64,000 nucleotides of DNA from Myxococcota bacterium (GCA_022842935.1 JALHOP010000006.1:62001-126000), one strand, 5' to 3'. Shown: positions 8,382 through 19,078, numbered from the stretch's first letter. The notes: a model not told the origin generated them from the sequence alone. Program-made: numbers and translations.

Positions 8382-10040
8382 CTACTGCCGCGACGCTGGT
8401 GGGCGTCGTCGGCAGAAGAGGGTGGCTCCGGCGAGGATGATCAGCTCGACGATAGCGGGCCCGGCCGCGTTGCAGCCGCCATCCTCGCTGTCGGCGGGGT
8501 CGCCCCCTCGGCCAGGAGCGTCGCCGCCGCTGGTGGTGTCGCCATCGGCAGGGGCGTCGCTACCACTCGGGTCGCCGTCGCCTCCTCCCGACGCTCCGTC
8601 GTCGCTCGAGGCAGTCGATTCGAACACAGCGATCAGCGAGACGTCGCTGTTGACCGCGATGGCGTATGGGTTCGTACTTCCCGATGCTGCGCTACCAACG
8701 CGCCACCCGGTGAACGCGTAACCTGCGTCCGCCGTCGCGGTCGCGGTCACCGTCGCTCCCGGGTCGTAGACACCGCCAGCCGGGTCGAGTGTCACACTGC
8801 CCTCACCGTCGACGTTCGTGAGCAGGTTGTAGGTGACCGGGGCCGCTGGGTCGGCGAAGGTGACGCGGCGGGGCGGGGTCGATCCAGGTGGGTTACCGGT
8901 GCTCGCGCACTGGGGGCCAGCAGCATAGTAGAGGGCGCCAGGAATCGGCGCATAGTTGTATTCGTATTCGACACCGTATTCCGCCGCGCTGAAGCTGTAG
9001 AAGACATTGGTGGAGGGAGGCTCGGTGCTGACGGACTGGGCAAACCCGCCTTCGCCCACCAGCACATCGGGAATCGCCGGGTTGGCAGGGTACATCGTGA
9101 AGACGACGTTGCGCTGGACGTTGCCTCCCACGAAGCAGCACGATTCTGGACCAGACCCAGGATAAGGGTTCTGGCAGGTGATGCCCGGGGCGGGCGAACG
9201 ATTCGAGTCACAGAAGCAGTCGACGAAATACGCGCGGGCTGCGAGCTGGACCGTCAGGTTCGTCCCAGAGACGCTCTGGATGGTCGCGCTCGGCTCCGCG
9301 AAGGTGATCTGCGGATTGGTGGGAAAGGATGCTGTCCCAGCCGGACCGACGAACACGCCTTGCCACGCACCGGACGACGGTATGCCGGACGAGTAGCCGG
9401 GTGGCGGTGCGTTGTAGACTGGACTCGGGTTGCCGGGGCTGTTGTCGAGCAGCTGCGCTCCGCCGAGCACGAAGTCATTGGCGCTCCCGATTCCGAAGAG
9501 CTGCGTCGAGCTCTTTACCGGGACCTCGATACGCAAGGCTTTTCCAGCCGGCACCGGCCAGTACGGTTGGATCGCTGGGGGGATGCCAATGAAGCCGCCA
9601 CCGATCGTCGTAAACGAGCTCAGGCTGGACGGGCAGCTGTTGTCGGTGAGCGGTTGCTCGGCGCCGAAATTGCCAAGGTAGCAGCGAATCGGGTGGGCGG
9701 CGTCGATCGCGAGCGCGGTGTTGGGCGGCAAGCGAATCTCGGGAATCGCCCACATGCCACTGCACCCCAGACCGGCGACGACGACACGCACGTAGTAGGT
9801 CTCGTTGACGCGGGGATAGCCCTGGAAACCCGTGTACACCCATGCGAGATCCTCCGGGATCGCCGGAAAGATCCCCTGCCAGCAGAGGTGCTGTGTGCGC
9901 GATGGCGCACCGTCGTTCCACGCCTGCGCGCGCGCCGTGCTCGTCGCCAAGAGAACGACGAGCCCGGCGGCGATCAGCAGACTACGCCGCGCGCTTGTCG
10001 CCCTTGAGCATCTGGCGGAGAACGTAGACGAGGATGCCAC
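8382..10040 (-). CDS. Secreted protein with InlB-type repeat and MYXO-CTERM-like tail
   Basis: About 552 aa. A signal peptide ([23 protein letters not shown]) leads a Cys-rich beta-type exported body. A bacterial InlB-B-like repeat ([12 protein letters not shown]...YAFTGW) lies around residues 390-455. The tail is an Asp/Gly-rich linker, a single Cys (DGGCNAAG), a hydrophobic helix and CRRRP, the plan of MYXO-CTERM sorting tails that anchor proteins on the Myxococcota surface. No ATG gives a compact signal peptide, so I use the GTG at 10040, which overlaps the end of the aconitase gene by 59 bp; a nearer non-ATG start is possible. Confidence 0.75.
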   Translation of the reverse strand: MASSSTFSARCSRATSARRSLLIAAGLVVLLATSTARAQAWNDGAPSRTQHLCWQGIFPAIPEDLAWVYTGFQGYPRVNETYYVRVVVAGLGCSGMWAIPEIRLPPNTALAIDAAHPIRCYLGNFGAEQPLTDNSCPSSLSSFTTIGGGFIGIPPAIQPYWPVPAGKALRIEVPVKSSTQLFGIGSANDFVLGGAQLLDNSPGNPSPVYNAPPPGYSSGIPSSGAWQGVFVGPAGTASFPTNPQITFAEPSATIQSVSGTNLTVQLAARAYFVDCFCDSNRSPAPGITCQNPYPGSGPESCCFVGGNVQRNVVFTMYPANPAIPDVLVGEGGFAQSVSTEPPSTNVFYSFSAAEYGVEYEYNYAPIPGALYYAAGPQCASTGNPPGSTPPRRVTFADPAAPVTYNLLTNVDGEGSVTLDPAGGVYDPGATVTATATADAGYAFTGWRVGSAASGSTNPYAIAVNSDVSLIAVFESTASSDDGASGGGDGDPSGSDAPADGDTTSGGDAPGRGGDPADSEDGGCNAAGPAIVELIILAGATLFCRRRPPASRQ

Positions 10041-12675
10041 CGTTCTTCCAGTAGTCGACCTCGTTGGGAGTATCGAGGCGCGCACGTGCTTCGAACTCGA
10101 CCGTCTTTCCTGCATCGCCGACCGCCTTTATCTTTAGCATCTTACCCGGCTTCACATCGCTTGCGACGCCGGTGATTTCGAAGGTCTCTTTGCCGGTGAG
10201 CCCCAACGAGGCTACGTCTTCACCCTGCTTGAACTGCAGGGGGAGGACACCCATGCCGATGAGGTTCGAGCGATGAATGCGCTCGAAGCTCTTGGCGATG
10301 ACCGCCTTGACGCCCAAGAGCTGCGTACCTTTCGCGGCCCAGTCGCGCGACGAGCCGGTGCCGTATTCGGCCCCCGCAAGCACGACCAGCGGCGTCTTTT
10401 CCTTCTGATACCGCATCGCCGCGTCGAAGATCGCCATCTGCTCGTCGGTTGGGACGTGAATGGTGACGCCGCCTTCGACGCCCGGGACCATCGCGTTCTT
10501 CAAACGAATGTTCGCGAAGGTGCCGCGCATCATGACCTCATGATTGCCGCGACGCGCGCCGTAGCTGTTGAAGTCCTTCACGTCGACGCCGTGCTCTTTG
10601 AGGTAACGCGCTGCCGGGCCGTCTTTGGCGATGTCGCCAGCTGGCGAGATGTGGTCGGTGGTCACACTGTCGCCAAGCACGGCAAGCGCGCGAGCACCCT
10701 TGATGTCCGTCATGGCGGTCGGCTCGGGGGCGAGGTTCTCGAAAAACGGGGGCAGGCGCACGTAGGTCGAGTCCTTGTCCCAAGCGTAGAAGGCGCCCTT
10801 CGGCACCTCGAGCTTGCGCCAGCCCTCTTCGCCCTCGAACACCTGGGCGTATTGCGTGGCGAAGTGCTCGGGCTTCACCGCAGTGCGCACGACGTCGTTC
10901 ACTTCGTCGGGAGTTGGCCAGATGTCCGCGAGCATAACGGGGTCGCCATCGCGCGATAGGCCGAGCGGCTCCTTGTCGAAGTCGATGGTGGTGCGGCCCG
11001 CCAAGGCATAGGCGACAACCAACGGCGGCGAAGCCAAGAAGTTCATGCGCACGTGCGGCGAGATGCGGCCCTCGAAGTTGCGATTGCCGGAGAGCACCGC
11101 GCCAACGGCGAGGTCGCCTTGTTTGATGGCGGCGGTGATATCGTCGGGCAGCGGTCCGCTATTGCCGATACATGTGGTGCAGCCGTAGCCGACGGTGTGG
11201 AAGCCGACGCCTTCGAGGAAAGGCGTAAGGCCTGCCTCGTTCAGGTATTCGGTGACTACTTTCGAGCCGGGCGCGAGCGAGGTCTTCACCCACGGCTTCA
11301 CGCGCAGTCCCTTCTCGACCGCCTTCTTGGCGATTAGGCCGGCGGCGAGCATGACGCTCGGGTTCGAGGTGTTGGTGCACGAGGTGATCGCCGAGAGCAC
11401 GACCGAGCCGTGTCCGAGCTCGAAGGTCATGCCGTCGCGGGTGATGGGAATGCTCTTCTTGACGTCGCCCTTGACCAGCTCGGTCATCGCCTTGGTGATG
11501 GTGTCTTTCGCAGCGGACAGAGGGATGCGATCTTGAGGACGCTTCGGACCCGCGATCGACGGCACCACGTCTCCGAGGTCGAGCTCGAGCGTGTCGGTGA
11601 ACACCGGGTCGGGCGTCTTGCTGTCGCGGAAAAGCCCCTGACGCTTCGCGTACGCCTCGGCCACGGCGACCTGCTCCTTCGAGCGGTGCGTGAACTCCAG
11701 ATACTTGATGGTCTCGGCATCGACAGGGAAGAAGCCCATGGTCGCGCCATATTCGGGAGCCATGTTGGCGATGGTCGCGCGGTCGGCGACCGAGAGCGCG
11801 TCCAAGCCTGGTCCGAAGAACTCGACGAATTTGTCGACCACGCCCTTCTTGCGCAGCATCTGAGTGACCGTGAGCACCAGATCGGTCGCGGTCGCGCCGG
11901 CCTTGAGCTTGCCCCGCAGCTTGAAGCCGATGACCTGCGGGATGAGCATCGAAACGGGTTGGCCGAGCATCGCCGCTTCGGCCTCGATGCCGCCGACGCC
12001 CCAACCGAGGACGCCGAGGCCGTTCACCATCGTGGTGTGCGAGTCGGTGCCGACAAGCGTGTCGGGATAGACGACGTTGTCCTTGCTGACGTAGGCGACC
12101 TTCGCCAGGTACTCGAGGTTGACCTGGTGGCAGATGCCAGTGCCCGGCGGCACCACCGAGAAGTTGTCGAAGGCTTGCTGGCCCCAGCGCAAGAAGACGT
12201 AGCGCTCTTTGTTGCGGCCCATCTCGATGGCGGTGTTGAGCTTGAGCGACTGAACGCTGCCGAACTTGTCGACTTGCACCGAGTGGTCGATGACGAGGTC
12301 GACCTGTTGCAGCGGATTGATGCGATTGGGATCACCGCCGAGCTTTTTGACGGCATCGCGCATCGCGGCGAGGTCGACCACACAAGGCACGCCCGTGAAG
12401 TCTTGCAGCAGGACGCGCGCCGGGTGGTAGGCGATTTCCTTGTCCGGGGTCTTGGTGGGCTCCCAGTTCACGACCGCCATGACGTCGTCTTTGGTGGCGA
12501 CGCGGCCGTCTTCGTGGCGCAGCAGGTTCTCGAGAAGGACGCGCAACGAGAAGGGGAGCTTGGCGACCTGGGGATGATCTTTGGTGAGCTTTGCGAGATC
12601 GTAAACTGTGTAGTCTTTGGCGCCGACCTTCATGGTGTCGCGGGTCTTGAAGGTGTCGTTCGATTTGACCGTCAT
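9982..12675 (-). CDS. acnA: Aconitate hydratase A
   Basis: 897 aa, the usual AcnA/IRP1 length. It interconverts citrate and isocitrate in the TCA cycle using a 4Fe-4S cluster. Cluster ligands are seen in [11 protein letters not shown] and [18 protein letters not shown]-independent substrate-binding segments such as [21 protein letters not shown] and [20 protein letters not shown] are intact. It overlaps the end of the surface-protein gene downstream. A long antisense reading frame over this gene is not coding. Confidence 0.96.
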   Translation of the reverse strand: MTVKSNDTFKTRDTMKVGAKDYTVYDLAKLTKDHPQVAKLPFSLRVLLENLLRHEDGRVATKDDVMAVVNWEPTKTPDKEIAYHPARVLLQDFTGVPCVVDLAAMRDAVKKLGGDPNRINPLQQVDLVIDHSVQVDKFGSVQSLKLNTAIEMGRNKERYVFLRWGQQAFDNFSVVPPGTGICHQVNLEYLAKVAYVSKDNVVYPDTLVGTDSHTTMVNGLGVLGWGVGGIEAEAAMLGQPVSMLIPQVIGFKLRGKLKAGATATDLVLTVTQMLRKKGVVDKFVEFFGPGLDALSVADRATIANMAPEYGATMGFFPVDAETIKYLEFTHRSKEQVAVAEAYAKRQGLFRDSKTPDPVFTDTLELDLGDVVPSIAGPKRPQDRIPLSAAKDTITKAMTELVKGDVKKSIPITRDGMTFELGHGSVVLSAITSCTNTSNPSVMLAAGLIAKKAVEKGLRVKPWVKTSLAPGSKVVTEYLNEAGLTPFLEGVGFHTVGYGCTTCIGNSGPLPDDITAAIKQGDLAVGAVLSGNRNFEGRISPHVRMNFLASPPLVVAYALAGRTTIDFDKEPLGLSRDGDPVMLADIWPTPDEVNDVVRTAVKPEHFATQYAQVFEGEEGWRKLEVPKGAFYAWDKDSTYVRLPPFFENLAPEPTAMTDIKGARALAVLGDSVTTDHISPAGDIAKDGPAARYLKEHGVDVKDFNSYGARRGNHEVMMRGTFANIRLKNAMVPGVEGGVTIHVPTDEQMAIFDAAMRYQKEKTPLVVLAGAEYGTGSSRDWAAKGTQLLGVKAVIAKSFERIHRSNLIGMGVLPLQFKQGEDVASLGLTGKETFEITGVASDVKPGKMLKIKAVGDAGKTVEFEARARLDTPNEVDYWKNGGILVYVLRQMLKGDKRAA

Positions 12676-12841
12676 GGCGATGGGATCCTTGTGTCGATTT
12701 TGGGGGCGGAAATAGCGCTGTGCAGCGCATCTCGCAATGGGTGTACTTGCGAGTCGTTCGCAGGTGGCTGCAACACGCCGTCGTAGCCTAGCCTGTACTC
12801 AAAGCCGCGTCGCGATGCCGATGTGAGGAACGCTGCGTCAC

Positions 12842-13423
12842 TCACACGGAGGACACACCACACCGCAAGACGTTCACCAAACCCCGCACGAACATCTCGC
12901 GCGGCATCGGCAGCTCGTCGTGCCCGGCCTCGACGCTCTCCATGTACGAATACGTCACGAGCCCGCCAATGAAAGTCCGCGCGACGATCTCTGGGTCGTG
13001 TCGCCGCATGCGCCCGCAGCGCATCTCGGCCTCGAAGTATGACGCGAGCTTCTTGACCATCCGCGGTAGCGGACCTGCACCCTTGAGCTCGGTGCCGCGG
13101 TTCGACCACTGCAAGATCTTCATGGGGATCGCGACATGGAAATATTCGATGCCGTGAAGTCCGAGCGCTACGAGGTTCTCGACCAGGTCGCCGCGATTCA
13201 CATTCGAGCACAGGTGCACGAGCCAAGTCGGCTCGGCTAGCTCGAGCTCCATGGCGGCGTGGAAAAGCTCGTCTTTGGTGTTGAAGCGATTGAAGATCGT
13301 GCCTTCCGAGATGCCAGCCTTGAGCGCGACCTCGGCGGTCGTTGCGCGTAGGCCGCGAGCCAGGAAGACCTCACGGGCAGCGTCCAAAATGTCGCGGTCG
13401 GACACTTTGATTGGGCGAGCCAT
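12842..13423 (-). CDS. TetR-family transcriptional regulator
   Basis: 193 aa from the ATG of MARPIKVSDRDIL. The N-terminal helix-turn-helix is complete (AAREVFLARGLRATTAEVA, then SEGTIFNRFNTKDELF). The C-terminal ligand domain has no assignable ligand. An earlier in-frame start would place the coding region over the palindromic operator, so the ATG at 13423 is preferred. The gene is divergent from the membrane-protein gene at 13511, which it may also control. Confidence 0.87.
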   Translation of the reverse strand: MARPIKVSDRDILDAAREVFLARGLRATTAEVALKAGISEGTIFNRFNTKDELFHAAMELELAEPTWLVHLCSNVNRGDLVENLVALGLHGIEYFHVAIPMKILQWSNRGTELKGAGPLPRMVKKLASYFEAEMRCGRMRRHDPEIVARTFIGGLVTYSYMESVEAGHDELPMPREMFVRGLVNVLRCGVSSV

Positions 13424-13435
13424 CCGAGCCCCGTA

Positions 13436-13453
13436 ACTGAGTCCCCACTCAGT
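13436..13453. promoter_or_regulatory. Palindromic operator for the TetR regulator
   Basis: ACTGAGT, 4 bp, ACTCAGT: a perfect 7-bp inverted repeat 13 bp upstream of the regulator start, in the divergent region. The TGAGT/ACTCA arms are common in TetR-family operators. Autoregulation is inferred. Confidence 0.7.
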
Positions 13454-13510
13454 AACATACGTGGCCATGGGGTGGCGTCAAGATCGCCGCCGTGGTTTAC
13501 CGCTAGAACG

Positions 13511-14233
13511 ATGTCTACGGGTCATGACGACGAGGGAAAGCCTCTGGACGATGAGTCGACCTTGGCTCGGCCCAAGCCGCGCCTCGTGCACTCGATAAGC
13601 AACGAGCCGACGCAGGTGAGCGGGATGGTGTCCGACTTCGATGACGTGCCGCGCTCGCGCATCAGCGACCGTTGGCGACGTATGGGCCCCATTCTCGTGG
13701 TGCTCGTCGCAGCGCTCGCAATGGGTCCGTTCATCAGTCGCTTCATCGACACATACCGCGCCGTCGTTATGGACGTGAAAGACGACAAGATGATGATCCA
13801 GCAGCCGATGCGGCCGCCGCGCTGGATCTCGGCCACCGATGCAAAGCCGGGCACCGTGGTCATGAAAGACCCCTTCAGCTGGAACCCACATCCGGTCGAG
13901 CCCACGCCGAAAGACGCGCCGCTCCTCGAGCTCGCCGAACGCTGGCGGTCGTCATACGAGGGCGTGATCGTCGAGATGCGTCCGCCCAATGGACCAGGGC
14001 GGGGTGCCATCGCTGTCGTCCAGACCTCTGATGGCAATCGCTTCGAGGTGTCGATGTTCGCCGATCACCTCGCGACGGCATCGGTCGGACGCGTGTTGCA
14101 TAAAGAGTCGGGCTCCTGGGACCCAGTGATGATGCCGGTCGGCAGGGGGCCGTCTGGCGGCTTTTCCTTAAACCCCAACCGTGCCCCGGACGCTCCCAAG
14201 CCCGAAGCCCCCAAGCCGGTCGCAAACCCCTGA
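13511..14233 (+). CDS. Hypothetical single-pass membrane protein
   Basis: 240 aa from the ATG of MSTGHDDEGKPL. A charged N-terminal tail of about 55 residues precedes one transmembrane helix (MGPILVVLVAALAMGPFISRFI). A periplasmic domain of about 150 residues follows and ends in a Pro/Lys-rich tail. No family recognised. It is 48 bp upstream of the chemoreceptor gene on the same strand and may be co-transcribed with it. Confidence 0.7.
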   Translation: MSTGHDDEGKPLDDESTLARPKPRLVHSISNEPTQVSGMVSDFDDVPRSRISDRWRRMGPILVVLVAALAMGPFISRFIDTYRAVVMDVKDDKMMIQQPMRPPRWISATDAKPGTVVMKDPFSWNPHPVEPTPKDAPLLELAERWRSSYEGVIVEMRPPNGPGRGAIAVVQTSDGNRFEVSMFADHLATASVGRVLHKESGSWDPVMMPVGRGPSGGFSLNPNRAPDAPKPEAPKPVANP

Positions 14234-14281
14234 TCCGCTTATTTTTCGCGCTTGGCGCCCTTTGACGTACCATAGCCGCCG

Positions 14282-16429
14282 ATGTCCATAGGTCTCGAGA
14301 GCTTGGGACTTCGTATGGGGCTGCGCGAGCGGCTCATCACCGTGCTTCTATTCGCGGTGCTCGGCAGCGGCGTCGTCGTTGGTGCCGCGACGCATTTCTT
14401 ATTGCGTGGCCGCATCATTCGCGAGCTCACTGGCCGCACCGACATCATCAACCAGGCGCTCGATGCCTCGGTGGACGTCGCGCGCGCCGTGCAAGGGCGG
14501 GATGCAGCTGCCGCTCAAGCTTTTCTCGAGAGGTTGCTGTCGGCCGAGCCCGAGCTCGTCTACGCCATCGTTTTCGTCGGGGAGCCCGAGAACGCGCGGG
14601 CCGTCGCTTGGGCCAGCACGACGCCAATCGTCGAGGGCCTCGACATTACGCGTTCGGAGAACCGCGCCGAGCTTCTGAAACGTGTGTTTGCTTCAGCGGA
14701 CGCTGACGTTGGCTCCGACGTCGTTCATCGCGCGGTCACCTTGCACCCGCAGTCGTTGCCCAGCGACGGCCCGTCCGCCGGCCCCCCCGATCTCGATACC
14801 CTCATGGGTTTTCAGGGCGCCGCGCTTTTCGGCATGACGCCCGATGTCGAGCTCAGTCGTTTTCGCACCGTCATCCTCTACGTCACCATCACATCCGGTC
14901 TCATCATCATCATCATCCTGTGGTGGTTCTTCAGTCGGGTGTCGGGACGCATCGAGGCGCTCCTGGGTTATGCCGACCGCATCGCTAGCGGCGACCTCAC
15001 CAATCGCGTCGACGATGAATCGCGCGACGAGTTTGGGCAGCTCGCGAACGCTCTGACCGCGATTACCAAAGGCTTGGGTCAAACCATCGCCCAGGTGCGC
15101 ACCACTTCGCTCGAGATGGATTCCGTGTCGAACCGCGTTCGCGATGCTTCGCGTCAGATCGCGACCGATGCTGGTACCCAGGCCATGTCGGTCCGCCAAA
15201 CCGGAACCGCGATGACCAACATGTCGCGCGCCTCGCAGACTTTCGAGACGCAGATCAACGACGTGTCCCGTGCCGCCGAGGTCTCTTCCGAGCGCTTGCG
15301 CGACATCAGCGGCGCCGTGGACCGCATCACGAGCACCGTGCATCAGGTTGCGTCAGCGGTCGATCAGACCCGCGAGCATCTGGAAAACAACGTCGCCCGC
15401 CTCTCCGAGGTCGATCGCGCCGTCGACCGCTTGAATAGCGCCGCCGAGGGTACCGCTGCGGCAACCACGCAGATCACCAACAGCATCAGCAGCGTCGAGC
15501 GCAGCACCGACGAGGCCCTACAGATGTCGCGCGACACGTCGCGCAAGGCCGAGAGTGGCGTCTCCGCCGTGAAGGAGACCCTCGAGGGCATTCGGCGCAT
15601 TCGCTCCTTCACCAACGACACCGTCGACTCCGTCCGCTTTCTTTCGCAGAAGGTCGCATCCATCGAGCGCATCCTCGACGTCATCGACGACATCGCCAAT
15701 CAAACGAAGCTGCTTTCGCTCAACGCCTCCATCATTGCCGCCGGCGCTGGCGAGCACGGGCGAGGCTTTTTGGTGGTGGCTGAGGAGATCAAGGCGCTCG
15801 CCAGCAAGACGGCGGGCTCGACGCGCGAAATCTCCGGGGTCATCACCGAGGTGCTTAAGGTCTCGGGCAATGTCATCGACGTCGCCGAGCGTGGCGTGCG
15901 CATCGTCGACGAAGGCGTCGATCGCAGCGAGCACGCTGACCAGGTCTTGTCGTCGATCCTCGATGCTTCGACGCGCACCGGCGCTTTGGTGCGTGCGATC
16001 GCCGCTGCCATGACCGAGCAGGCGCGTAGCGCTCTTCAAGTGAACCACGCGATGCAAGACGTTCACTCGATCGCGGTCCGCGTGCGCGGCATCGTCAGCT
16101 CGCAGAAGACCGAATCGAGCGCACTCGAAAACTCGATGCGGCAGATGCGCTCGTTGATGGAGCGCTCACTCGCCACCGCCAAAGAGCAGGCCGTCCAGGT
16201 CACCGAAGCGATCGAGGCCATTGGCAGCATCTTCCAGCAGATCCAGCTGGTCTCGACGACCAACCAGGAGCAGGCGCGTAGCCGTGGCGAGGTCGCCAAG
16301 GCCTTCGAGGTGCTCGAGGGACTTTCAGAGCGTCACCGCGATAGCGCACGCCAGCTCGCCACCGCAGTCGAGCAAGCGACGGCGCAGACCGTGGCGCTCA
16401 CCAGCGCCATCAAGGTCTTCCGCGTCTGA
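14282..16429 (+). CDS. Methyl-accepting chemotaxis protein
   Basis: 715 aa. The first transmembrane helix is near residues 18-38, then comes a periplasmic sensor region of about 150 residues and a second helix near 198-218. A HAMP domain (GRIEALLGYADRIASGDLTNRV) follows, then a long coiled-coil signalling domain. The tip hairpin is conserved (IANQTKLLSLNASIIAAGAGEHGRGF in pieces), and this is where CheA and CheW bind. No che genes are nearby, so its partners lie elsewhere. In a Myxococcota host it could serve gliding or pili rather than flagella. Confidence 0.92.
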   Translation: MSIGLESLGLRMGLRERLITVLLFAVLGSGVVVGAATHFLLRGRIIRELTGRTDIINQALDASVDVARAVQGRDAAAAQAFLERLLSAEPELVYAIVFVGEPENARAVAWASTTPIVEGLDITRSENRAELLKRVFASADADVGSDVVHRAVTLHPQSLPSDGPSAGPPDLDTLMGFQGAALFGMTPDVELSRFRTVILYVTITSGLIIIIILWWFFSRVSGRIEALLGYADRIASGDLTNRVDDESRDEFGQLANALTAITKGLGQTIAQVRTTSLEMDSVSNRVRDASRQIATDAGTQAMSVRQTGTAMTNMSRASQTFETQINDVSRAAEVSSERLRDISGAVDRITSTVHQVASAVDQTREHLENNVARLSEVDRAVDRLNSAAEGTAAATTQITNSISSVERSTDEALQMSRDTSRKAESGVSAVKETLEGIRRIRSFTNDTVDSVRFLSQKVASIERILDVIDDIANQTKLLSLNASIIAAGAGEHGRGFLVVAEEIKALASKTAGSTREISGVITEVLKVSGNVIDVAERGVRIVDEGVDRSEHADQVLSSILDASTRTGALVRAIAAAMTEQARSALQVNHAMQDVHSIAVRVRGIVSSQKTESSALENSMRQMRSLMERSLATAKEQAVQVTEAIEAIGSIFQQIQLVSTTNQEQARSRGEVAKAFEVLEGLSERHRDSARQLATAVEQATAQTVALTSAIKVFRV

Positions 16430-16479
16430 TTCTGTGTTGTGCCTCGCGGGTCCGCTTCGTGCTGGCACCCTGAAAGACA

Positions 16480-16516
16480 TTGGCCGAGCCATGTCGCAAT
16501 GACTTGGCTCGGCCAA
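16480..16516. terminator. Probable bidirectional hairpin between convergent genes
   Basis: A perfect 12-bp inverted repeat (TTGGCCGAGCCA / TGGCTCGGCCAA, 13-nt loop) between the convergent chemoreceptor gene and the 16555-16830 gene. Neither side has a long T-run, so termination efficiency is uncertain. Confidence 0.55.
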
Positions 16517-16554
16517 CAAAGGAGGAATTTTTGACGGAGCGCTAGAAGGCTCTA

Positions 16555-16830
16555 TCAGGCTGGAGAATGCTTGATCGTGTACTTCAAGAAGTCTTCGCAC
16601 ATGGTCAGGTAACGCTGGTCACCCGTCTCGGCGAAGGTTCCGTAAAACTGAATCGAGTGTTGAAGGCTCTGCGAGAGCCGCATGGCGGCGCCGCTGCCGC
16701 GTGAATGGCCGAGGCGATGCTCGAAGCTCTGAGCCAGGCTCGAGAACCAGCGTACGCCGCGACGGTGCTCGGGGGTGAGCGGTTTGCAAACGTGGTAGCG
16801 CGAAGAGGACGTCTGGGCTTGCTCTTTCAT
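16555..16830 (-). CDS. Small hypothetical protein behind sigma-28-like site C
   Basis: 91 aa from the ATG of MKEQAQTSSSRYH; an in-frame TTG lies three codons earlier. Basic, with a helical second half (LSQSLQHSIQFYGTFAETGDQRYLTMCEDFLKY). It is too unlike known needle proteins to call it SctF. It has its own sigma-28-like promoter 77 bp upstream and sits at the edge of the T3SS locus, so it is a candidate substrate or accessory factor. Confidence 0.6.
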   Translation of the reverse strand: MKEQAQTSSSRYHVCKPLTPEHRRGVRWFSSLAQSFEHRLGHSRGSGAAMRLSQSLQHSIQFYGTFAETGDQRYLTMCEDFLKYTIKHSPA

Positions 16831-16906
16831 CGGACCCAACCTCGCTTTGACGCCGCTGGTCTCGCTCCCCGAGGTAAACCAGTCGCTGAGCGTCTTACAG
16901 GTTGAG

Positions 16907-16933
16907 TTATCGGCAGCCAGCGCCGCTTGTTGC
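16907..16933 (-). promoter_or_regulatory. Sigma-28-like promoter, site C
   Basis: On the minus strand GCAA (16933-16930), 15 bp, GCCGATAA (16914-16907). It points into the small gene starting at 16830. Confidence 0.7.
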
Positions 16934-17069
16934 GTAGGAAAAATGCTTGAGACGTACGCGCGCCAATCCTGCGTAGCGATTGGATTGTGCTCAAAAAACC
17001 GCCTAAGACGGCTGCCGACAGGCCGCCATGGAGGCTAGTGCGCGAATGGGCCTGCAGCCGCGCGGGGCC

Positions 17070-17654
17070 CTAAAGCTTCTTCTTGGCGAGCAGGTCGGCG
17101 ACTACCCGGAGCGCCTCGGCGGTTGCGTTTGCGAGGGCGCGGGCGCGCTGTGTTGCCGGGTTCTTCGCTTGCGGGTCGGCCTTCACGACGAACTCGAGAT
17201 CGTCGAGCGCCTCGTTGAACTTCGCCTTCGCGAGCAGCAAGTCGGCTCGATTGACACGCGCCTGGACGTTGTTGCCATCGAGCTCGATCGCGGTGCTGTA
17301 GGCCCGCAAGGCTTTGTCGGGCTCGTCGAGCATTTGTAGACACGCACCCCACATGGCTTGGAAGTACGCGTTCTCCGGCTTCATCGTGACGAGGTTTGCG
17401 AACACCCGCGCCGCGTCGACGTAGCGGCCATTCTCGTAGAAGTCGTACGCGAACTTCGCAAAGCCGTGTGCGTCTTCGTCGGTAAAGCCGAGCAGCTGGT
17501 CGGATCCAATCTCGCCGCTCAAGAACTTGAAGACGTTCTCTTCGGTGAAGCTGGACTCGATGGTCGCCTGGTTGACGCGCGTGGTCGCCGTACCTTCGGG
17601 GATACTTTGTTCGATGGGCGCGACCTCCGCCTTCGGCTTGCCTTCTTTTGACAC
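17070..17654 (-). CDS. LcrH/SycD-like TPR chaperone of the T3SS
   Basis: About 194 aa from a GTG (VSKEGKPKAEV) preceded by GAGGAG. Residues 60-185 form three tetratricopeptide repeats (FAKFAYDFYENGRYVDAARVF, YFQAMWGACLQMLDEPDKAL, VNRADLLLAKAKFNEALDDL), the fold of class II chaperones that hold translocator proteins. It is clearly paralogous to the chaperone at 21381-21869. It lies just downstream of the translocator-like gene 17826-19019, which is its likely client. Confidence 0.78.
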   Translation of the reverse strand: MSKEGKPKAEVAPIEQSIPEGTATTRVNQATIESSFTEENVFKFLSGEIGSDQLLGFTDEDAHGFAKFAYDFYENGRYVDAARVFANLVTMKPENAYFQAMWGACLQMLDEPDKALRAYSTAIELDGNNVQARVNRADLLLAKAKFNEALDDLEFVVKADPQAKNPATQRARALANATAEALRVVADLLAKKKL

Positions 17655-17825
17655 CAGCGTTCGCTCCTCGCCGCATCGTACCAAGGATGTAGGTGTGATG
17701 CTACCGGCGCGACGAGGAGATTGGCGCCCCGCGCAAGCCAGCAAGCGGCGACGCCGCGACGTACAACACCCTCGGAGAAGCGAAAAGCGTACGCCCACGG
17801 CAAAGCGCCGTGAGCGTCTGCTTCC

Positions 17826-19019
17826 TTAGCGAATGTTACGAACGGCGGTCATCGCCATTTCGTGGAGAGTCTTGCTCACGTTCGAGTGCATATCCATGAT
17901 CATCTTCCAGTTCTGGATGAGGATCTGGACCTCTTGCATGAGGACCGTCGTGCTCTTCGAGCCACCCGCGAGCGCGCCTTCGACGCTGTTGATCATCTCG
18001 GCGCCCTGCTTGACGACCATGCCAGCCGCAGTGCCGACGGGATTGAAGACGCCGCCGATGCTGAGGATTCCACCGATCATCTCGGCCGCGTCGCGACGCT
18101 GCTGCATGCGGCGCTCACGCTGCTCTTGAATGACGATCTCTTCCATCTTCTCGCGCAGCTTGTCCTCGTACTTATCGGACATGTACGCCATGAAGTAGTA
18201 GATGAGGCTTTCGATTGAGATGCCCGGGCTGTTGATGAGCGAGATCATGCTGTAGTCGCCGAAGTTCGAGGCCACCGAGCGCATCTGCTTGCGCAGCTGG
18301 AACTGAATGCCATCGGTCGCACCGAGCATCGCCGAGCCCATGGAGAGGAGGCCCAAGCCACCGCCCAAGCTGCCGAGTCCACGCATGCTCATGTCGGGCA
18401 ATATGCCGAAGGCGCCATTGCGCATCGCGAAGTCAGCACCCGGTGGATTGTTCGCGGCCGCGCGCAGCGCGCCGACTTGATCGCGCGACTCGGGGGTCAG
18501 GCGCTGGCTGTGAATCGCCCAACCGTTGCGGGCACCGGTCGCGTCAGCAGTGGGAACAACGCCGTACTCGCGGCGCAAATCTGCTTCGACCTTCGTCTGA
18601 TCGCCACCGTGCTGGCGCTCGAGATCGCTGCGGAGCTGACGGAATGGAACCTGCCGACCACTCGGATTCACGAACTCGAGGTCGTCGTGTACGTTTACGT
18701 AGTCGGGATTCTCGCGCGAATGATCGCGAGCGAGGCGCGGCGCCTGGCGTAGCGAGGCCGCCGGTTGCTGCGTGGTCGGGCCAGCGCCCGCTGGTGTCGC
18801 AGAGACACGGCCGCGGTTCGCGCCCGCCATCGTGTTGAGGCGCGGCGCCATCGCGTCGGTCTGCGACCCTGGATCCGACATGCCCGAGAGGCGTCCGAGC
18901 ATGTTGTTGCTAAGTGCACCCCACTGACCAGCGTTTGCCTGTTGGTAGCCGGCAAGGTCCTGCACCATCGAGCGCACGCGCGGGTCAGGAATCGAACTCA
19001 GATCTGCAGCGGTCAACAT
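17826..19019 (-). CDS. Translocator-like T3SS substrate
   Basis: 397 aa. The N-terminal 100 residues are polar and disordered. A Gly-rich hydrophobic stretch (GLGSLGGGLGLLSMGSAML, about residues 215-233) is followed by a helical region with a charged coiled coil (DKYEDKLREKMEEIVIQEQRERR) and a second hydrophobic stretch (MIGGILSIGGVFNPVGTAAG). This hydrophobic-plus-coiled-coil plan is that of SctE/SctB translocators. The C-terminal 19 residues match the pattern of the substrate at 56509-57078. Sigma-28-like site D lies upstream and a TPR chaperone gene downstream. Role inferred. Confidence 0.7.
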   Translation of the reverse strand: MLTAADLSSIPDPRVRSMVQDLAGYQQANAGQWGALSNNMLGRLSGMSDPGSQTDAMAPRLNTMAGANRGRVSATPAGAGPTTQQPAASLRQAPRLARDHSRENPDYVNVHDDLEFVNPSGRQVPFRQLRSDLERQHGGDQTKVEADLRREYGVVPTADATGARNGWAIHSQRLTPESRDQVGALRAAANNPPGADFAMRNGAFGILPDMSMRGLGSLGGGLGLLSMGSAMLGATDGIQFQLRKQMRSVASNFGDYSMISLINSPGISIESLIYYFMAYMSDKYEDKLREKMEEIVIQEQRERRMQQRRDAAEMIGGILSIGGVFNPVGTAAGMVVKQGAEMINSVEGALAGGSKSTTVLMQEVQILIQNWKMIMDMHSNVSKTLHEMAMTAVRNIR

Positions 19020-19078
19020 GAAGTGCCTCTACATCGGGACCGTAATACAGCCTGTTATCACGGTCAGTGTTACTGATT

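Noticed and set aside
8361-10007. Long plus-strand open frame (548 codons) opposite the surface-protein gene
   Set aside because: Arg/Gly/Val-rich translation typical of antisense high-GC frames; the minus strand has a signal peptide, an InlB-type repeat and a sorting tail.
11410-12786. 458-codon plus-strand open frame opposite acnA
   Set aside because: acnA is unmistakable on the minus strand; the antisense translation has no domain and shadow composition.
16555-16830. Calling the 91-residue protein a needle subunit (SctF)
   Set aside because: Length fits, but it is basic, contains two Cys and lacks the helix-turn-helix pattern of needle proteins.
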